Source: Alviniconcha marisindica
Lineage: Eukaryota; Mollusca; Gastropoda; Provannidae
Reading direction: 5' to 3'
Assembly: GCA_018857735.1 (NCBI GenBank)
Contig: JABMCL010002957.1
Span: 1,228,501 to 1,292,500 of the forward strand
Length of the DNA stretch: 64,000 bases
Shown here: piece after piece, positions 1-14,300 of the stretch
How positions within the stretch are numbered: the first letter of the stretch is position 1
Layout of the letters: each line of letters starts with the position of its first letter
Position numbers and translations under genes: made by a program
Notes under the pieces: model-generated
The model's input: the letters and a program-made list of their open reading frames with translations, nothing else
What the model was told of the DNA's origin: nothing
The model's database searches: none

Positions 1-128
1 TGCCTGCTATTCCCCCCCACCCCCCCCCCCCCCACACACACACACACACAATTCAGTACATCTGTATGGTTCAAATCCCTAAGTTACATACATGTACCAG
101 CTTTCTCTTTCTATCCCCACCCCTCTCC

Positions 129-174
<46 letters not shown>

Positions 175-319
175 CTGAACATGCATATGCCTCACATCTA
201 TTAAGTCGCATACACACACCTGCTACCTTGTCACCCTGATCAAATATATTTAGACACAATTCAGAACATCCATTCAGTCACATACACACACCAGCTCTCT
301 CTCTGTCTCTCTCTTCTCT

Positions 320-377
<58 letters not shown>

Positions 378-556
378 TGCTATATACCTCTATATCAGTC
401 TTATTCTGACATGAAGAAGACAATCACAAACATAAAGTAAACAGCAGCAACCCTCAGACCCAGGCACACACACACAACCAAGCAAAAGCCCCCATAAACA
501 GACTCATGGACACATCCGCACACTGAAAAATTGGAAATAAATACGGCTGTTGTTAC
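1..556. repeat. Intron with microsatellites
   Basis: Holds C-rich and (CA)n sequence at 1-50, (CA)n at about 133-172 and (CT)n at about 298-373. No exon of the alpha-2/delta gene could be recognised. Confidence 0.8.
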
Positions 557-593
557 CATGGAGCAATCAGGAATGCCGGGTCATCAGGAGAGG
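557..593 (-). CDS. CACNA2D: Exon 23 of alpha-2/delta: 37-nt microexon, last one visible
   Basis: Encodes [12 protein letters not shown] plus two bases (likely Trp), between ctatacag and CCATG|gtaaca. Phase 1 in agrees with exon 22. Matches EESGYTFIAPRDYC of alpha-2/delta-1. The next exon would have to lie left of position 1; nothing recognisable follows within 1-556. Confidence 0.65.
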
Positions 594-3500
594 CTGTATA
601 GTTGATGACTGAAACAACAAACATAAACACCTGTTGATGACTGAAACAACAAACATAAACACCTATCTTTCACCTACAAAACACACTTTTAGTCTAACAG
701 GAGAAGCTGTAAAGTTGATGACTGAAACAACAAACATAAACACCTGTTGATGACTGAAACAACAAACATAAACACCTATCTTTCACCCGCAAAAAGCACG
801 CTTTTGGTCTAACAGGAGAGGCTGTATAGCTGATGACTGAAACAACAAACATAAAGTTAAGCACCTATCTTTCACCCACAAAACACACTTCTAGTCTAAC
901 ACTTACAGGAAAGGCTGTGTAGTTGATGACTGAAACAACAAACATAAACACCTATTTTTCACCCACAAAGCACACGTTTAGTCTAACTGTAATGAATGTC
1001 CAAAACAAACATCAGAAGCAGAAGACAAATAAATAATTCTGTCACTGACACCATGAAGAATGCCCAACACACATGCACATAAGTACATATGTGCCTACAC
1101 CCACAGGCACACACGGCACCACACCACACCCACACCGTTCTCAAATGATGAGCTTACCAAAAGGAAATCACAGAAAACAACTGCATTCACAACTAAGATG
1201 TATGCAGTATGCTTCACTGTACTGTAGTATATACACAACTAAGGTGTATGCAGTGTCCTTCACTGTACTGTAGTATACACACAACTAAGGTGTATGCAGT
1301 GTCCTTCACTGTACTGTAGTATACACACAACTAAGGTGTATGCAGTGTCCTTCACTGTACTGTAGTATACACACAACTAAGATGTATGCAGTATCCTTCA
1401 CTGTACTGTAGTATACACACAACTAAGGTGTATGCAGTATCCTTCACTGTACTGTAGTATACACAATGGTATAGTGAGGGATACAGCACCACTGGTGTCC
1501 CAGCAGCTGCACCACTAGGTGGATGGGTACCCCTGTTCCCCACTGCCACCTCTGTTCCCCACTGCCACCCAACTCTCACATCTGGCTCCCAGTGCCACAC
1601 CCCAGTTCCTCACTACCACCCCGGTTCCCCACTGCCACCCCAGTTCCCCACTGCCACCCAACTCCCATATCTGGTTCCCAGTGCCACACCCCAGTTCCTC
1701 ACCACCACCCCGGTTCCCCACTGCCACATCAGTTCCCCACTGCCACCCAACTCCCACATCTGGTTCCCAGTGCCACACCCCAGTTCCTCACTACCACCCC
1801 GGTTCCCCACTGCCACCCAACTCCCACATCTGGTTCCTAGCACCACACCCCAGCTCCTCACTACCACCCCGGTTCCCCACTGCCACATCAGTTCCCCACT
1901 GCCACCCAACTCCCATATCTGGTTCCCAGCACCACACCCCAGTTCCACACTACCACCCAACCCTCCTGTCTGGTTCCAACAAGTGTCACACCCCAGTTCC
2001 ACACTACCACCCAACTTGTCTGGTTCCCAGTGCCACATCCAAGACATCAGACAACGCGGAGGGGTTCCAAGAAGAACTCAACAGCTGCCATGTTCAGGAT
2101 CAAGTACAAGCCAGACCATGCTGTGTGAATTTCCCCTGTCACTGTGTTAGTTTCCCCAACGAAGCCAACGTGATGCTGTAAATAGTGCGGGAGACCATCG
2201 AAAGAAATGAGTACACACGCAGCCATGATCATAAAAAAACTGTGATGCAGTGTGCAGTGTCCAGAGTATGGTAACCTAAACTGATAACAGCCTTTCCGAG
2301 AGGCAAGCACAACTCACCCGGCAGAGATGAAGAGTAAAACTGTGGGTACCATTGCTGGAAATCTGGCACACTCAGACCCAGTCTGAAAAGTAACGCCGCA
2401 TCAAATCACTTAAACGAGTACAGAGAGATTAGACCAATTTTTTGGTTTTTCAGACAATACATGAAAGAGCAACTGACAGTGTTTGACATTGATAAATGAG
2501 CAGCAAATTGGCAATGTTCTAAGACAATAAATGGTTAGGACTTGACAATGTTCTATGACAATAAATGGCGAAGAAACAGTGCTATATGATAATAAATGGC
2601 CAGGAAACAGTCCTATATGACAATAAAAGGCCAGGAAACTGACAGTGTCCTAGGACATTAAATGGCCAGGAAAGTGCCAGTGTTCTATGACGATAAATGG
2701 CCAGGAAACTGACTGCTCTATGACAATAAATGGCCAGGAAACTGGCAGTGTTCTATGGCAATAAATGGCCAGGAAACTGAGTGCTCTATAACAAGAAATG
2801 GCCATGAAATGGACAGCATTCTCTGACAACAAATGGCCAGAAAGTTGGCAATTTTGTATCTGCAGATGATAAACAAGCATGACGCTGACAGCAGTTGGTG
2901 ACATTCACCTGCTATAGTATAACTCTTATCTGTCTTTTCCTTGTACATGACCTCTTCCAAAAGTGTCGCTTGAAAGCTGTCAGTTTGTTGGTGTTCCCAT
3001 TAATTTGTATGTGCCCAGTTCTTGAACAAGTTCCCACTCAAGCCCAATGCTAACAGACAAATAACAAGGTAGTAACATTAACCTGTGGTGACCTTGCTGC
3101 CTGAGAACAAGGTAGTAACATTAACCTGTGGTGACCTTGCTGCCTGAGGACAAGGTAGTAACATTAACCTGTGGTGACCTGCTGCCTGAGAACAAGGTAG
3201 TAACATTAACCTGTGGTGACCTTGCTGCCTGAGAACAAGGTAGTAACATTAACCTGTGGTGACCTTGCTGCCTGAGAACAAGGTAGTAACATTAACCTGT
3301 GGTGACCTTGCTGCCTGAGAACAAGGTAGTAACATTAACCTGTGGTGACCTTGCTGCCTGAGAACAAGGTAGTAACATTTAACCTGTGGTGACCGTGCTG
3401 CCTGAGAACAAGGTAGTAACATTAACCTGTGGTGACCTTGCTGCCTGAGAACAAGGTAGTAACATTAACCTGTGGACACCTTGCTGTCCTGAGAACAAGG

Positions 3501-4622
3501 TAGTAACATTAACCTGTGGTACCTTGCTGCCTGAGAACAAGGTAGTACATTAACTGTGGACCTGCTGCCGAGACCACAAGGTAGTACATTTAACCTGTGG
3601 TGACCTGCTGCTGAGAACAAGGTAGTAACATTACATGTGGTGACCTTGCTGCCTGAGAACAAGGTAGTAACATTAACCTGTGGTCACCTTGCTGTCTGAG
3701 AACAAGGTAGGAACATTAACCTGTGGTCACCTTGCTGCCTGAGTTATGTCCTGTCAACCACACACAGTCCTCTCAGGACAATTCTGAGAGCGAATGAAGA
3801 GGAAATGACAGCCTAATAATACAACAAGAAAGATTTGTGGTGACCCTCTTACCTGAAGGTGGTGTTGGTGATGTTTGTGAAGGCATAGGTGGCACTCTGG
3901 ATAGAGACGTATTTCTGAAAAGACACACGCAGTCATTAGCACATGAATCATGTCTGGGGTGACCTCGTGTACTGATGGCCTTCACCGGGCACTCTTCCAC
4001 TCCTGAAGGCATCAGCACAGTGTGACACAAATGACCACTGAACACCTAATACAAAGGTCTGACAGGTCCTGAAGGCATCAGTACGATGTGACACAAATGA
4101 CCACTGAACACCTAATACAAAGGTCTGACAGGTCCTGAAGGCATCAGTATGATGTGACACAAATGACCACTGAACACCTAATAAATGGGCCTGACAGGTC
4201 ACCCAGCATGATCATACACAGCAGCTAAACTTATTGTCCTTTAAAGCGTTGACTGGTAGATATTCTTAATGCTTGCTGCCCAGTCAAATGTGTTTCCATA
4301 GCAGGACATAAAAGATCCCAGTCATTCTGCCAGAAGTGCAGGCAACAGGTTACAACTAAACACACATGCACCCTACATATGTGGCTTTGCCTGAAGTGAC
4401 ACTGTAAACTTGTGCATGGTGTACACAGAATGCAAGCCAAGACAGCAGCCGAAAAGGGTGACAGCTTATAGGCTACTACCTTGTCTGGTGTCAGGAACAG
4501 GGCCTTGGGGATCTGTACCACGGACCTGTAGCCATCAATCATCTGCCCCCGTAGCTGAAACATACGCACAACACACACATTCTCAGGTACAACAGGTGAA
4601 GCTCTTGATCATCTGTGAGCTG

Positions 4623-4681
<59 letters not shown>

Positions 4682-4777
4682 ACAAACACTGATGTACAAA
4701 TACAACACTCGCATGCATGCACGCATGCACACACACACACAGGCACAATATGTGAAGCCACTGATCATCTAATTCCT

Positions 4778-4827
<50 letters not shown>

Positions 4828-4872
4828 CACAACAGGTGAAGCTATTGATCATCTGATTCCTGAAATTAAACA

Positions 4873-4903
<31 letters not shown>

Positions 4904-4982
4904 TCCACACACTTATGTACAACATGTGAAGCCCTTGATCACTGATGAGCTGAAAAATACCCACAACACACACTAAGCTACA

Positions 4983-5045
<63 letters not shown>

Positions 5046-5816
5046 ACACACTCATGTACAACACGTGAAGCCCTTGATCACTGATGAGCTGAAAAATACC
5101 CACAACACATGCTAAGTTACACTACACACACATGCACGCACGCACGCGCACACAGAAGCAACAGGAGAAGTCATTGATCATCTGGTTCCTCGACTGAAAC
5201 ATGCACACAGCACACACACGCAGGTCCAGCAGGTACTGCGTAATTAGTATCAATATCTGCAGAGAGCCAGCTGCTTACAGGGGATACTGTTGTTTACTGA
5301 GTAAACATCACGCGGTGTCAGATTACCTCCATCAGCTTGCCTTTGTATTCCCCGCTGTAAAAATCACTGTCATTGGACTGCTCCAGTTCCAGTTCTAGGA
5401 TGTCGATGTTGGGGGGGTCCTTCATGTAACGGCCCTGTACACAGACATCAGCATGCGTCAACATGCAGCTCCATCACCACCACATGCAACAGCATCACAG
5501 CTCTGTGGCAGTGAACAATGCCCTTCCCCCTCATTACTGCAGGTCTTGCTGTCATTCTGTAATTCTGTGTCAGGGTGTGTGCCCACAGTATCAGCACTGA
5601 TTTCTGCGTATGTCTGGGCAGCTGAGTAAGAACAGGCTGTAAGAACAGGTCTAAAATCGCAATCCTTGGTAATAAAGTTTTCACCATCTTCCCCCCTCCC
5701 ACATCACCCATTTCCACACACACACACACACACACACGCACATACATGCATGCACGCACACGCACACACACACATACACACACATACACACACACACACA
5801 CACGCACACACCACAC

Positions 5817-5866
<50 letters not shown>

Positions 5867-6313
5867 CAAACAACAACATGCAATGCCCTTAGTATGTCCA
5901 AAAAGTATATAAAAACCTCACAGTAGCAAAACAGCATGAAATATTATAAGGTCTAAAGCAAAAATATCTCCTTTGAAAGGCTGACAACGGAAAGGTGAAC
6001 GAGAAAAAGACCATGTCATTATTACAACAAAGATCACAGAACCAAGTTGATCACAAAATTAAGCAATGACCCAATAGTAATACTAAAGACTACAGCAATG
6101 ACCTATACCATGGCAATAACACAGAAAGCACAGACCACAGTGATCACACACTTACTGAACGCTTCAGGTTTGGATGGAAGACAGCATAGCCATTGGGATT
6201 GATGGCAAAGGCGTAGCCCGCCGGTCCAATCTGTGTGACAGACAGGTGCACACACATGCACACACACACACACACACACACACAACACACACACACAGCA
6301 TACATGGATGCAT

Positions 6314-6361
<48 letters not shown>

Positions 6362-7092
6362 GCATGCACGCACGCGCGCACACACACACACACATACACA
6401 CACACACACACACACAAGCATCAATATGACAAGCCATGTCAAGAAAAACTTTAAAAGACTGACAGTGTTAAAGCTGAACTTTTGCCCTAATCTTCAATGG
6501 GCACACCGAACTGGACTCATGGGCCACATGAGGGTTCACAAAGGATGAAACTTGCAGCCTCATCATCACCATCAAAAACCATGGACTACCAAGGACAATG
6601 GCACGTTGACATCTACCCTTGTACAACAATAACCAAGCAGATTAGTTAGTTCTTAGATTCCTATGTCCCATCAACCACATAAGGTTACCTCAGGATGAAA
6701 GCAGACAGGGTGCCTATGTTGTATGTGTGCATGTGTGCGTGTGTGTGTGTGTGTGCGTGCACGTGTGTGTGCGTGCATGTGTGTGTGCATGCATGTGCAT
6801 GTGTGTGCATGCATGTGCATGTGCATGTGTGTGTGCATGCATGCATGTGCGTGTGTATGTGTGTGTCTGTCTGTCTGTCTGTCTGTCTGTGTGCACATGG
6901 GTGCGGGCATGGATTGTGTGTGCGTGTGTGCATGTGCATGCGTGCGTGCATGCATGTGTGTGTGCATGTGCATGTGTGTGTGTGTGCATGGGTGTGTGTG
7001 CGTGTGTCTGTGTTTGTGCACACGGGTGCATGCACGAGGGTGGGCATGGATGAGTGAAAGAGTTTTAATGATGCTGTGATACACATGTATAC

Positions 7093-7123
<31 letters not shown>

Positions 7124-8250
7124 CTTTTCTGTTTGGAATGATACTGTATAATTTTACACATTGCAATGACTGATTGTGATGATTCATTTTAGGTTGTTTG
7201 TTTGATACTGCTTTTATATGGGTGTTGTTGTTGTTGTTTTTGTTGTTGGGTGTTTGTAGGTTGTTTTATATTGCTTTTATATAGGTGCTGTTGTTGTTGG
7301 TTAGTTGTTTTTTGTTGTTGCTTGGATGTTTGCTTTTTCTTTTGGGGTGGGAGTGAGGTGGGGGGGGTGGGGGGGGGTCTTTTGGGGGTGGGGGGTTATG
7401 TGCAGGATGACTGTAATTTCCTGTAATGGGATGAATAAAATGTTCTGTATTCTGTTTCCACTTTGTCTTACCTCCTGTAATTTTCCTGGCCATTTATTTA
7501 TGTGTCTTAATTTGTGATGGATTTGCTTGTGTAGTGGTGACCCTGTGCAGGCTGACAAAACATTAAAATCCAATTACGAACCAACGACTACACTAACCTC
7601 CATGTACGGGGTGCGCTTGCCCAGTTCTTTGGTCGACACATCAATCCCCATTACTCCTAGAATTGTCTGATTTGACTGAAACAAACATTCCACAAACAGG
7701 TCATCACACCCAAATACATACACATGTCCCAGCTACAGAGTTCTATCATTACCATCTTACACTGATGGTATGTTTCAAAGCAAATTTCTTTTAAGCACAA
7801 TAAAGTATTACTTTAATCTTAAACTTAAGTACACAGCCCCAAGAAAACACTGATCACAGCAGCTACCCACTTCTCTCTTGTGCAGGTTCACAAACGGTAG
7901 TCAGTGAAAGGTTGACATGTTTTTTTGTTTTTGCTGTAGTTGTCATTGTTGAGTGCTTTCTATTCAGTTTGTTCATTTTAATGCAGCTGCAACCAACTGC
8001 TCTGTCACTATGTTTTACATCTGTCAAAGAGTGTGAGCAGTGAGTGAGTTAATAATAAATGGCAGACTTACAGATCCAAGTGTTCTGTTATAGACAGGCA
8101 GCGTCACTGTTGTCATCATGCCTAAACCCTGCACACATACACAGACACAGTCACACACACACACACATCACGCATGCACGCACGCACACACACACACACA
8201 CACACACATGTATGCACCACACACACACACACACACACACAATGTATGCA

Positions 8251-8318
<68 letters not shown>

Positions 8319-11300
8319 CACAAACACACACGCACACAAATATGCTTAAGGTGGGCACCAAAAAAACACAGCTCTTGATCCAATCAAAAGAAACTGATCA
8401 AGCGATTCATGTTATTAAAGCCAGCATCATCCATGGTCAAAGTGTAAATTCAAATATCAACACTGTTGTTAGTGCTACTGATGTTCAGAGTTTAAGTTAC
8501 TTTAATAATTAATGCTGATAGCACCTCAAGTACACCAGTTAACTTTCAAAACAATCACACTCTCAGGAGTGATGTCAAAACACACTGACACTAACAATCT
8601 GATGCCCATCATAAATACAACAAATAAAACTACTGATCAGTCATTTGGCATTACATTTTGGCTTCACAAAAGTGACGAACATTCAGAATAAACAATGACC
8701 ATACCAATGGTATCAACTGCATCAACCTTTTAAACACATTTTATCATTAGGTCTCTGATGACATTAGTTCCCCCCCCCAAAAAAAAACCCTCAACAGAAA
8801 TGAAGAATATTACCTTGGCTAGGTGTAATTCCATCTTTTCACACCATGCATGGCAAAAAAACTCAGTTTTAACTCAATCACTCAATAATGTTTGATTCCA
8901 TTACTTTTCATAATTGTCTTACGTTTTTAGTTGCAAATGCAAAACAAAACTAAGTCAAAGCAGGTATAAGCAGCATGCACAGGAGAAGAAGAAGAATTTT
9001 AAAACACACACACACACACATACACACAAAAGAAAGCAGAGTTTCAAAAATTACATGCTGTGCAGAATCACTCACAACAAAACTGTTAAATGAATACAAC
9101 AAACTAAGAAGATGCACATTTCTATACATAATGTATAAGACTAATAATTTATACGTAACAGACAGGCCATTAAGTAAACAGATTTTGCCCAGCATCCAAA
9201 GTCTGCCTGCCTTGCAAGTAAGTCCACTGTCTTTGTTAAAAACGAGGTAACAAAATAATAATGTGACTCGTGTCAAACTGTGTTGACTGTCCAGAAATCC
9301 CCAGGGTCATTTCACCTCTCCCATTTCATCTTCAGCTCTTCTCGGAGTATTATTTCCCTGTAGTAAACCTGGATCCCTGTATCCTTACAGTCAGGCTTTC
9401 CAGTCATACCAGCGTGAACAGCGTTTCAATAATGCCTACCATAGCGTAATGAAAATTACGTCTATCAATTCTGCCAAGGCAGCTAGAGACAATCTTCCTG
9501 CTTTTCCTTATTTCCAACTGCCCATGGATCTTCTATGTGTGTGGGGAGACATCAACTGTACGGGTCTGTGCATTTTTCATCATCACCCATTTCAAGAAAC
9601 TAGACATTCAGTCAAGGTTTCCCCATTTCTCACAAAATACCAAGCAAAGCTGGGATCAAACATGTGCCCTACACAGTGCAAAACACTGGCTGATGGATTC
9701 AGGTTTGGAACCTTTTGGCCACTTGGCTTTCTCTGAAGGCTAACCAAACTTTCTCACTGACAAAGACCACCCGAGAGTTCTATAAATAAGTGGGCCGACT
9801 GACACAAAAACAGTGACAGTCTGAAGACAATAAAGGCTCAAGCATTTATACACACTCAAAGTCAAACACGAGTGCACACATACCAGTGTTCAAACATTAC
9901 ACTGCAAATCACATTTTGTTTGATTCATTTACATACTAATGATACGGATTTATGTGTGAGTGTTTGTGTGTGTGCACACATGTACATGCATGTGCTTGCC
10001 TGTGAGTGAGGGTGTGTGTGTGTGTGTGTGCACGTGCACACGTGTGTGTGTGTGCATATCTGTGTAAAACAGGCCGGGGAAAAAACTCTGACAAATAACA
10101 TCAATAAATCTGCAAACAAATTCTAACAATCCTCAACACTCCATTCACTAACCATGCACAGTGGGATCAGAACCGTTCTCGCCCTCCTTGTTCAGCCAAT
10201 GCCAACAAGGAGCATTTCAGAGTGCAAGCAGGACGTTCAAGCCGAAGCAGAAGCCAAGGCACGCATTAACCAAGTACCTGCCGTACCTAAGCCCACACAA
10301 TTTGTGTACCGGACGTTCCTACGACAACAGAGCCACCGTTGGCTCTCACTGACCGGGCGCTGGCGTACGTACATGCACTGAGGAACAGAAAGGAAGCGAG
10401 GCTAGTGCTAGGCACCATCAACAAACTGAAAACACAACATCCGTCACGCAGCCACCAACAGCTTCAATCTGGTGAGGATCAGAGGCCATGGAGGGTTCCG
10501 TGCTGAGCTCTAAGCCCCCACCTCTCTCCTCTCAAACTTTCCATCTGAGCACCATGTGGTATGGTATGTGTTGTCTGGTGGAATGTGCAATTACCAGCAT
10601 CTGATTCACCTTTGAAAAAAAACTGCAATATGCTTGTCACCTCTGGTATCTCTTGTCATGAATAAACGTGCATGACTATTTAAAAGTTAGCTTTCCATTT
10701 GTGCACCATTTGGTACTGTAAGTGTTGCCTGGTGGAATGTGCAATGACTGATTCACCATTGAAAAAACTGCAATATGCTTTGTTACATTGCAACTGGTAT
10801 CTCTTGTCATCTCTTGTCTGATGTCATCTCTGGTATCTCTTGTCATGAATAAACAAGCATGATTATTTAAAAGTTAGCTTTCCATTTGTGCACCCTTTGG
10901 TACTGTATGTGCTGCCTGGTGGAATGTGCAATGACGAGCACCTGATTCACCACTGAAACAATTTGCAATTTGCTTTGTTAGATTGCAACTGATATCTCTT
11001 GTCGTGAATAAATGTGCGTGATTGTTAAAAGGTTTTAGTCTGAATCAGCTGGTCTTTCACTTCACTCACTGCTGTGCTTTAACTTGTGAGGTAAGCATGG
11101 TGGCCAGTCTCCAGCCTTTGACACAGAATACTACTTGTGATGTTCTGATTGGCTGAAGTCCTCAGCTCATTGGCAGCCCAGAACCCTCCATGCCAACAAA
11201 ACAGTCAGCAGGGGTAAAGGGAGACCAATCTGGCAAGTCAAGGGCAAAGGGGAACCACTCTGACATCAATCAGTCAATCAATGCTGCAATTCAAACATCC

Positions 11301-14300
11301 TTAAGACTGTTAGCAAAAGCTGTGCAAGCCTGGGTTAGAAGACACATGGAGTCACACAGCACGGCACAACACTGCGAATACAACAGCCTCACTGATCTGC
11401 AAACATTTCATTCTAGTCATCACTATTTATGAGTTGTGAGGTGAAAGTGTATTAATGAGAAGGGACCAGGGAAAGGGCTGATCAAGGTCTTATTTTCCCC
11501 GGGGGGGGGGGGGAGAAGGAGCTTAACTGGCACATGTCCACATTTCGTTCCCTACCCATTCAGATCTCATTTTGATGTAATTCTCAAGGTGTGAGGTAAA
11601 ACGCGATCGCCAAACTTGTTCTGAGTTCTCCAACCAAGTTGCATGAATTCACAACAGGCACACTAGCTTTCTGACCAGCCAGTTGTGTGACCTCATCTTT
11701 TATACGTGTAATTACACCCTATGTCAACAATCAACCTTGTAACTGTGATGGTACGTTTCAACACGTATATATGGTGTTTCTTTTGTTTTCATTTCTCTAA
11801 TGGCATATATACGTTCTGCAGTGTTCATATTACTGCTAAACGAATTATGAATATGTAACTCCATGGCTGAATGAAAGGTTTGCGTGCAAACATAAAGTAT
11901 TTAACTGTTTGTGAAGGACCCACTGGTTTCTGTGAATCTCATCTAAGGAAACAAACCAGTTATGTACAATCAGACTGCTGATACAAAGCACTGAAGCGCT
12001 TCCTGCTGCAGTCGTCACATGATGATGCCAACCTCTGCGTTGGTAATACTGCAAAACTATCATATCAAACTCAGTGTGGAAATGATGTCCATATAAAAAA
12101 TATATAAAAAAAACACGTCATCATCATCCCCTGGAGTCTGCATAAAAAGTGAATGGAAACGGAATGTGCAGTCAAGACCCCTCCCTATGGGTGACGCAGA
12201 GGAGCCAAAGTAAAGAGGGGAAGATGTGGGAGTAGACTCAACACAAAGACTGGAAAACAGGAAACACCAGCTGAGATTGTCACACAGGCAGCAGTGGTAG
12301 CCACTGTGGTTGTAGATTTTTTTTTTAAACAAGGCTGCCCCATCAGACATGTTGTCACACAGAAACAAAGACTGAGGGGCCAAACTGGTAACAGACGCAG
12401 CTGATAAAACAAGGATAATCCATTAAACTGGGGGTGGGGGGGGGGGGGGGGGGAGGGAAACCACAAAAAGCTGGAGAGGTCAAATTGGCAACAGACACAG
12501 CTGATAAAACAAGGATAATCCATTAAACTGGGGTGGGTGGGGGGGAGGAATCCACAAAAAGCTGGAGAGGTCAAACTGGCAACCCACACAGCTGATAAAA
12601 CAAGGATAATCCATTAAACTTGGGGGGGGGGGGGGGGGGAGGAATCCATAAAAAGCTGGAGAGGTCAAACTGGCAAACAGACAGACACAGTCGACACAAC
12701 AAGGAAGATCTATTAACTGGGGAGGGGGAGGGGATCCCAGAGATGAAAGCTGGAGAGGTCAAAGGGGAAGCAGGTAGAACACAAGGCTGTGGGGAGCAGA
12801 ACAGACTCAAAAAGGCTGAGGGGTCGAACCCAGCAGTAGCATTAAAGTGGAAAGAGGGAGGTCAGGGTGAGGGTAAAAGTCTGACTCACTGTTCACAATG
12901 CACGCAGTTATTTTGAAGAGGACCAATAAGTAATGAAGCTGAATGAACCTGACAAGCAGGAACTGAACAGGTGGAGTTTCTAGTAGATGGTGAAACATAA
13001 AAAGCTTAAAGGAAGGCACCGACTCACTGTTCACAATGCACAGTTATTTTGAAGAGGACCAGTAAGAAATGAGGCTGAATGAACCTGACAGGCAGGAACT
13101 GAACAGGTGGAGTTTCTAGTAGACAGTGAAACATATAAAGCTGAAAGGAAGGCGCCATTTGACAGCTCTAGGTAGTGAAGGGGGAGGGAAGATGGCTGAT
13201 GCTGAAAGCCAAAGACATCTAAACTGTCAGTAGGGAAGGGGGAGGGAAGACGGCTGACGCTGAAAGCCGAAGACAACATCAAAACTGTCAGCAGGGAAGG
13301 GCATGGGAAGATGGCTGATACTGAAAGCCAAAGACAACATCAAAACTGTCAGTAGGGAAGGGGAGGGAAGATGGCCGATGCTGAAAGCCGAAGACAACAT
13401 CTAAACAGTCACTTAGTCTCACACACACACAAACAAAACAAACAAGGGGGAGGGGACCAGAAGGGTCAGCTTTATACAGCTGTCTGTAAAAACTTCTTTT
13501 TTAAAGAAAAACAACAACAGACACTGAAGTAAACCGAGAGAACACAGAACAGCAAGTCATCAATCACGCCAAGGTCACCACAAAATCACAACATGACATG
13601 ACACAAACAACAGAGACAATGACAGGCGGAGAGGGGGGGTGGAGACTGCAGCAACAGCAGAAGCTGTGCAACACCGGGCCACAGTGAGGTGGTGTGGACA
13701 CTCAACAACTGCTGTACGTCGCTACAACTGACACCGCCACGACACGCGACACCGTTAACGTCCAAAGTACCAAGTGATCTTTGTAAATGTTGCCCCACTC
13801 GAAGGCCTTGGCATTCTGTAACACCTGGGGGCGACTCAGCACTGGAATGTACTCCTTGAGAGGAAAACAAAGCCACAAGGTCAACAGCACACAACGTCAC
13901 AGGCCATCGGAGCACAGCGGTGCCTTTAATGTACAGGGACAGCTTTCAACCATTCCCTACAGACATGTCGACAAACATTATTAATACACAGGTATAAGGC
14001 CAGCCACAGATGTAGCTCATGAATGCTGTTAATCCAGTAAGTTATTAACAGGAAAAGCATCGTAAGTCCTGGAGTAATATAAGCATGGTATTCATATATG
14101 TTAAATTTGTCAACAAAAATAAGCAATGACAGTCCAGTAGCATATAAGCATGATATTCCACAGTTAGTTCTATCCTTGGAAAAAGATGTTGGAAATGTTG
14201 TCGGTTTCTACTCGTACAAGGGACAAGTTATCTGCGCACACGTGCTGTCATTCCACAAAGAAGTAAAGAGATGAGAGAAAAAAGAAGAAGAAAAATGGTG

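Noticed and set aside
2047..2160. C-terminal alpha-2/delta helix (minus frame with [14 protein letters not shown])
   Set aside because: Order is wrong (it would lie between exons 22 and 23, far too early in the protein) and no matching splice sites and phases.
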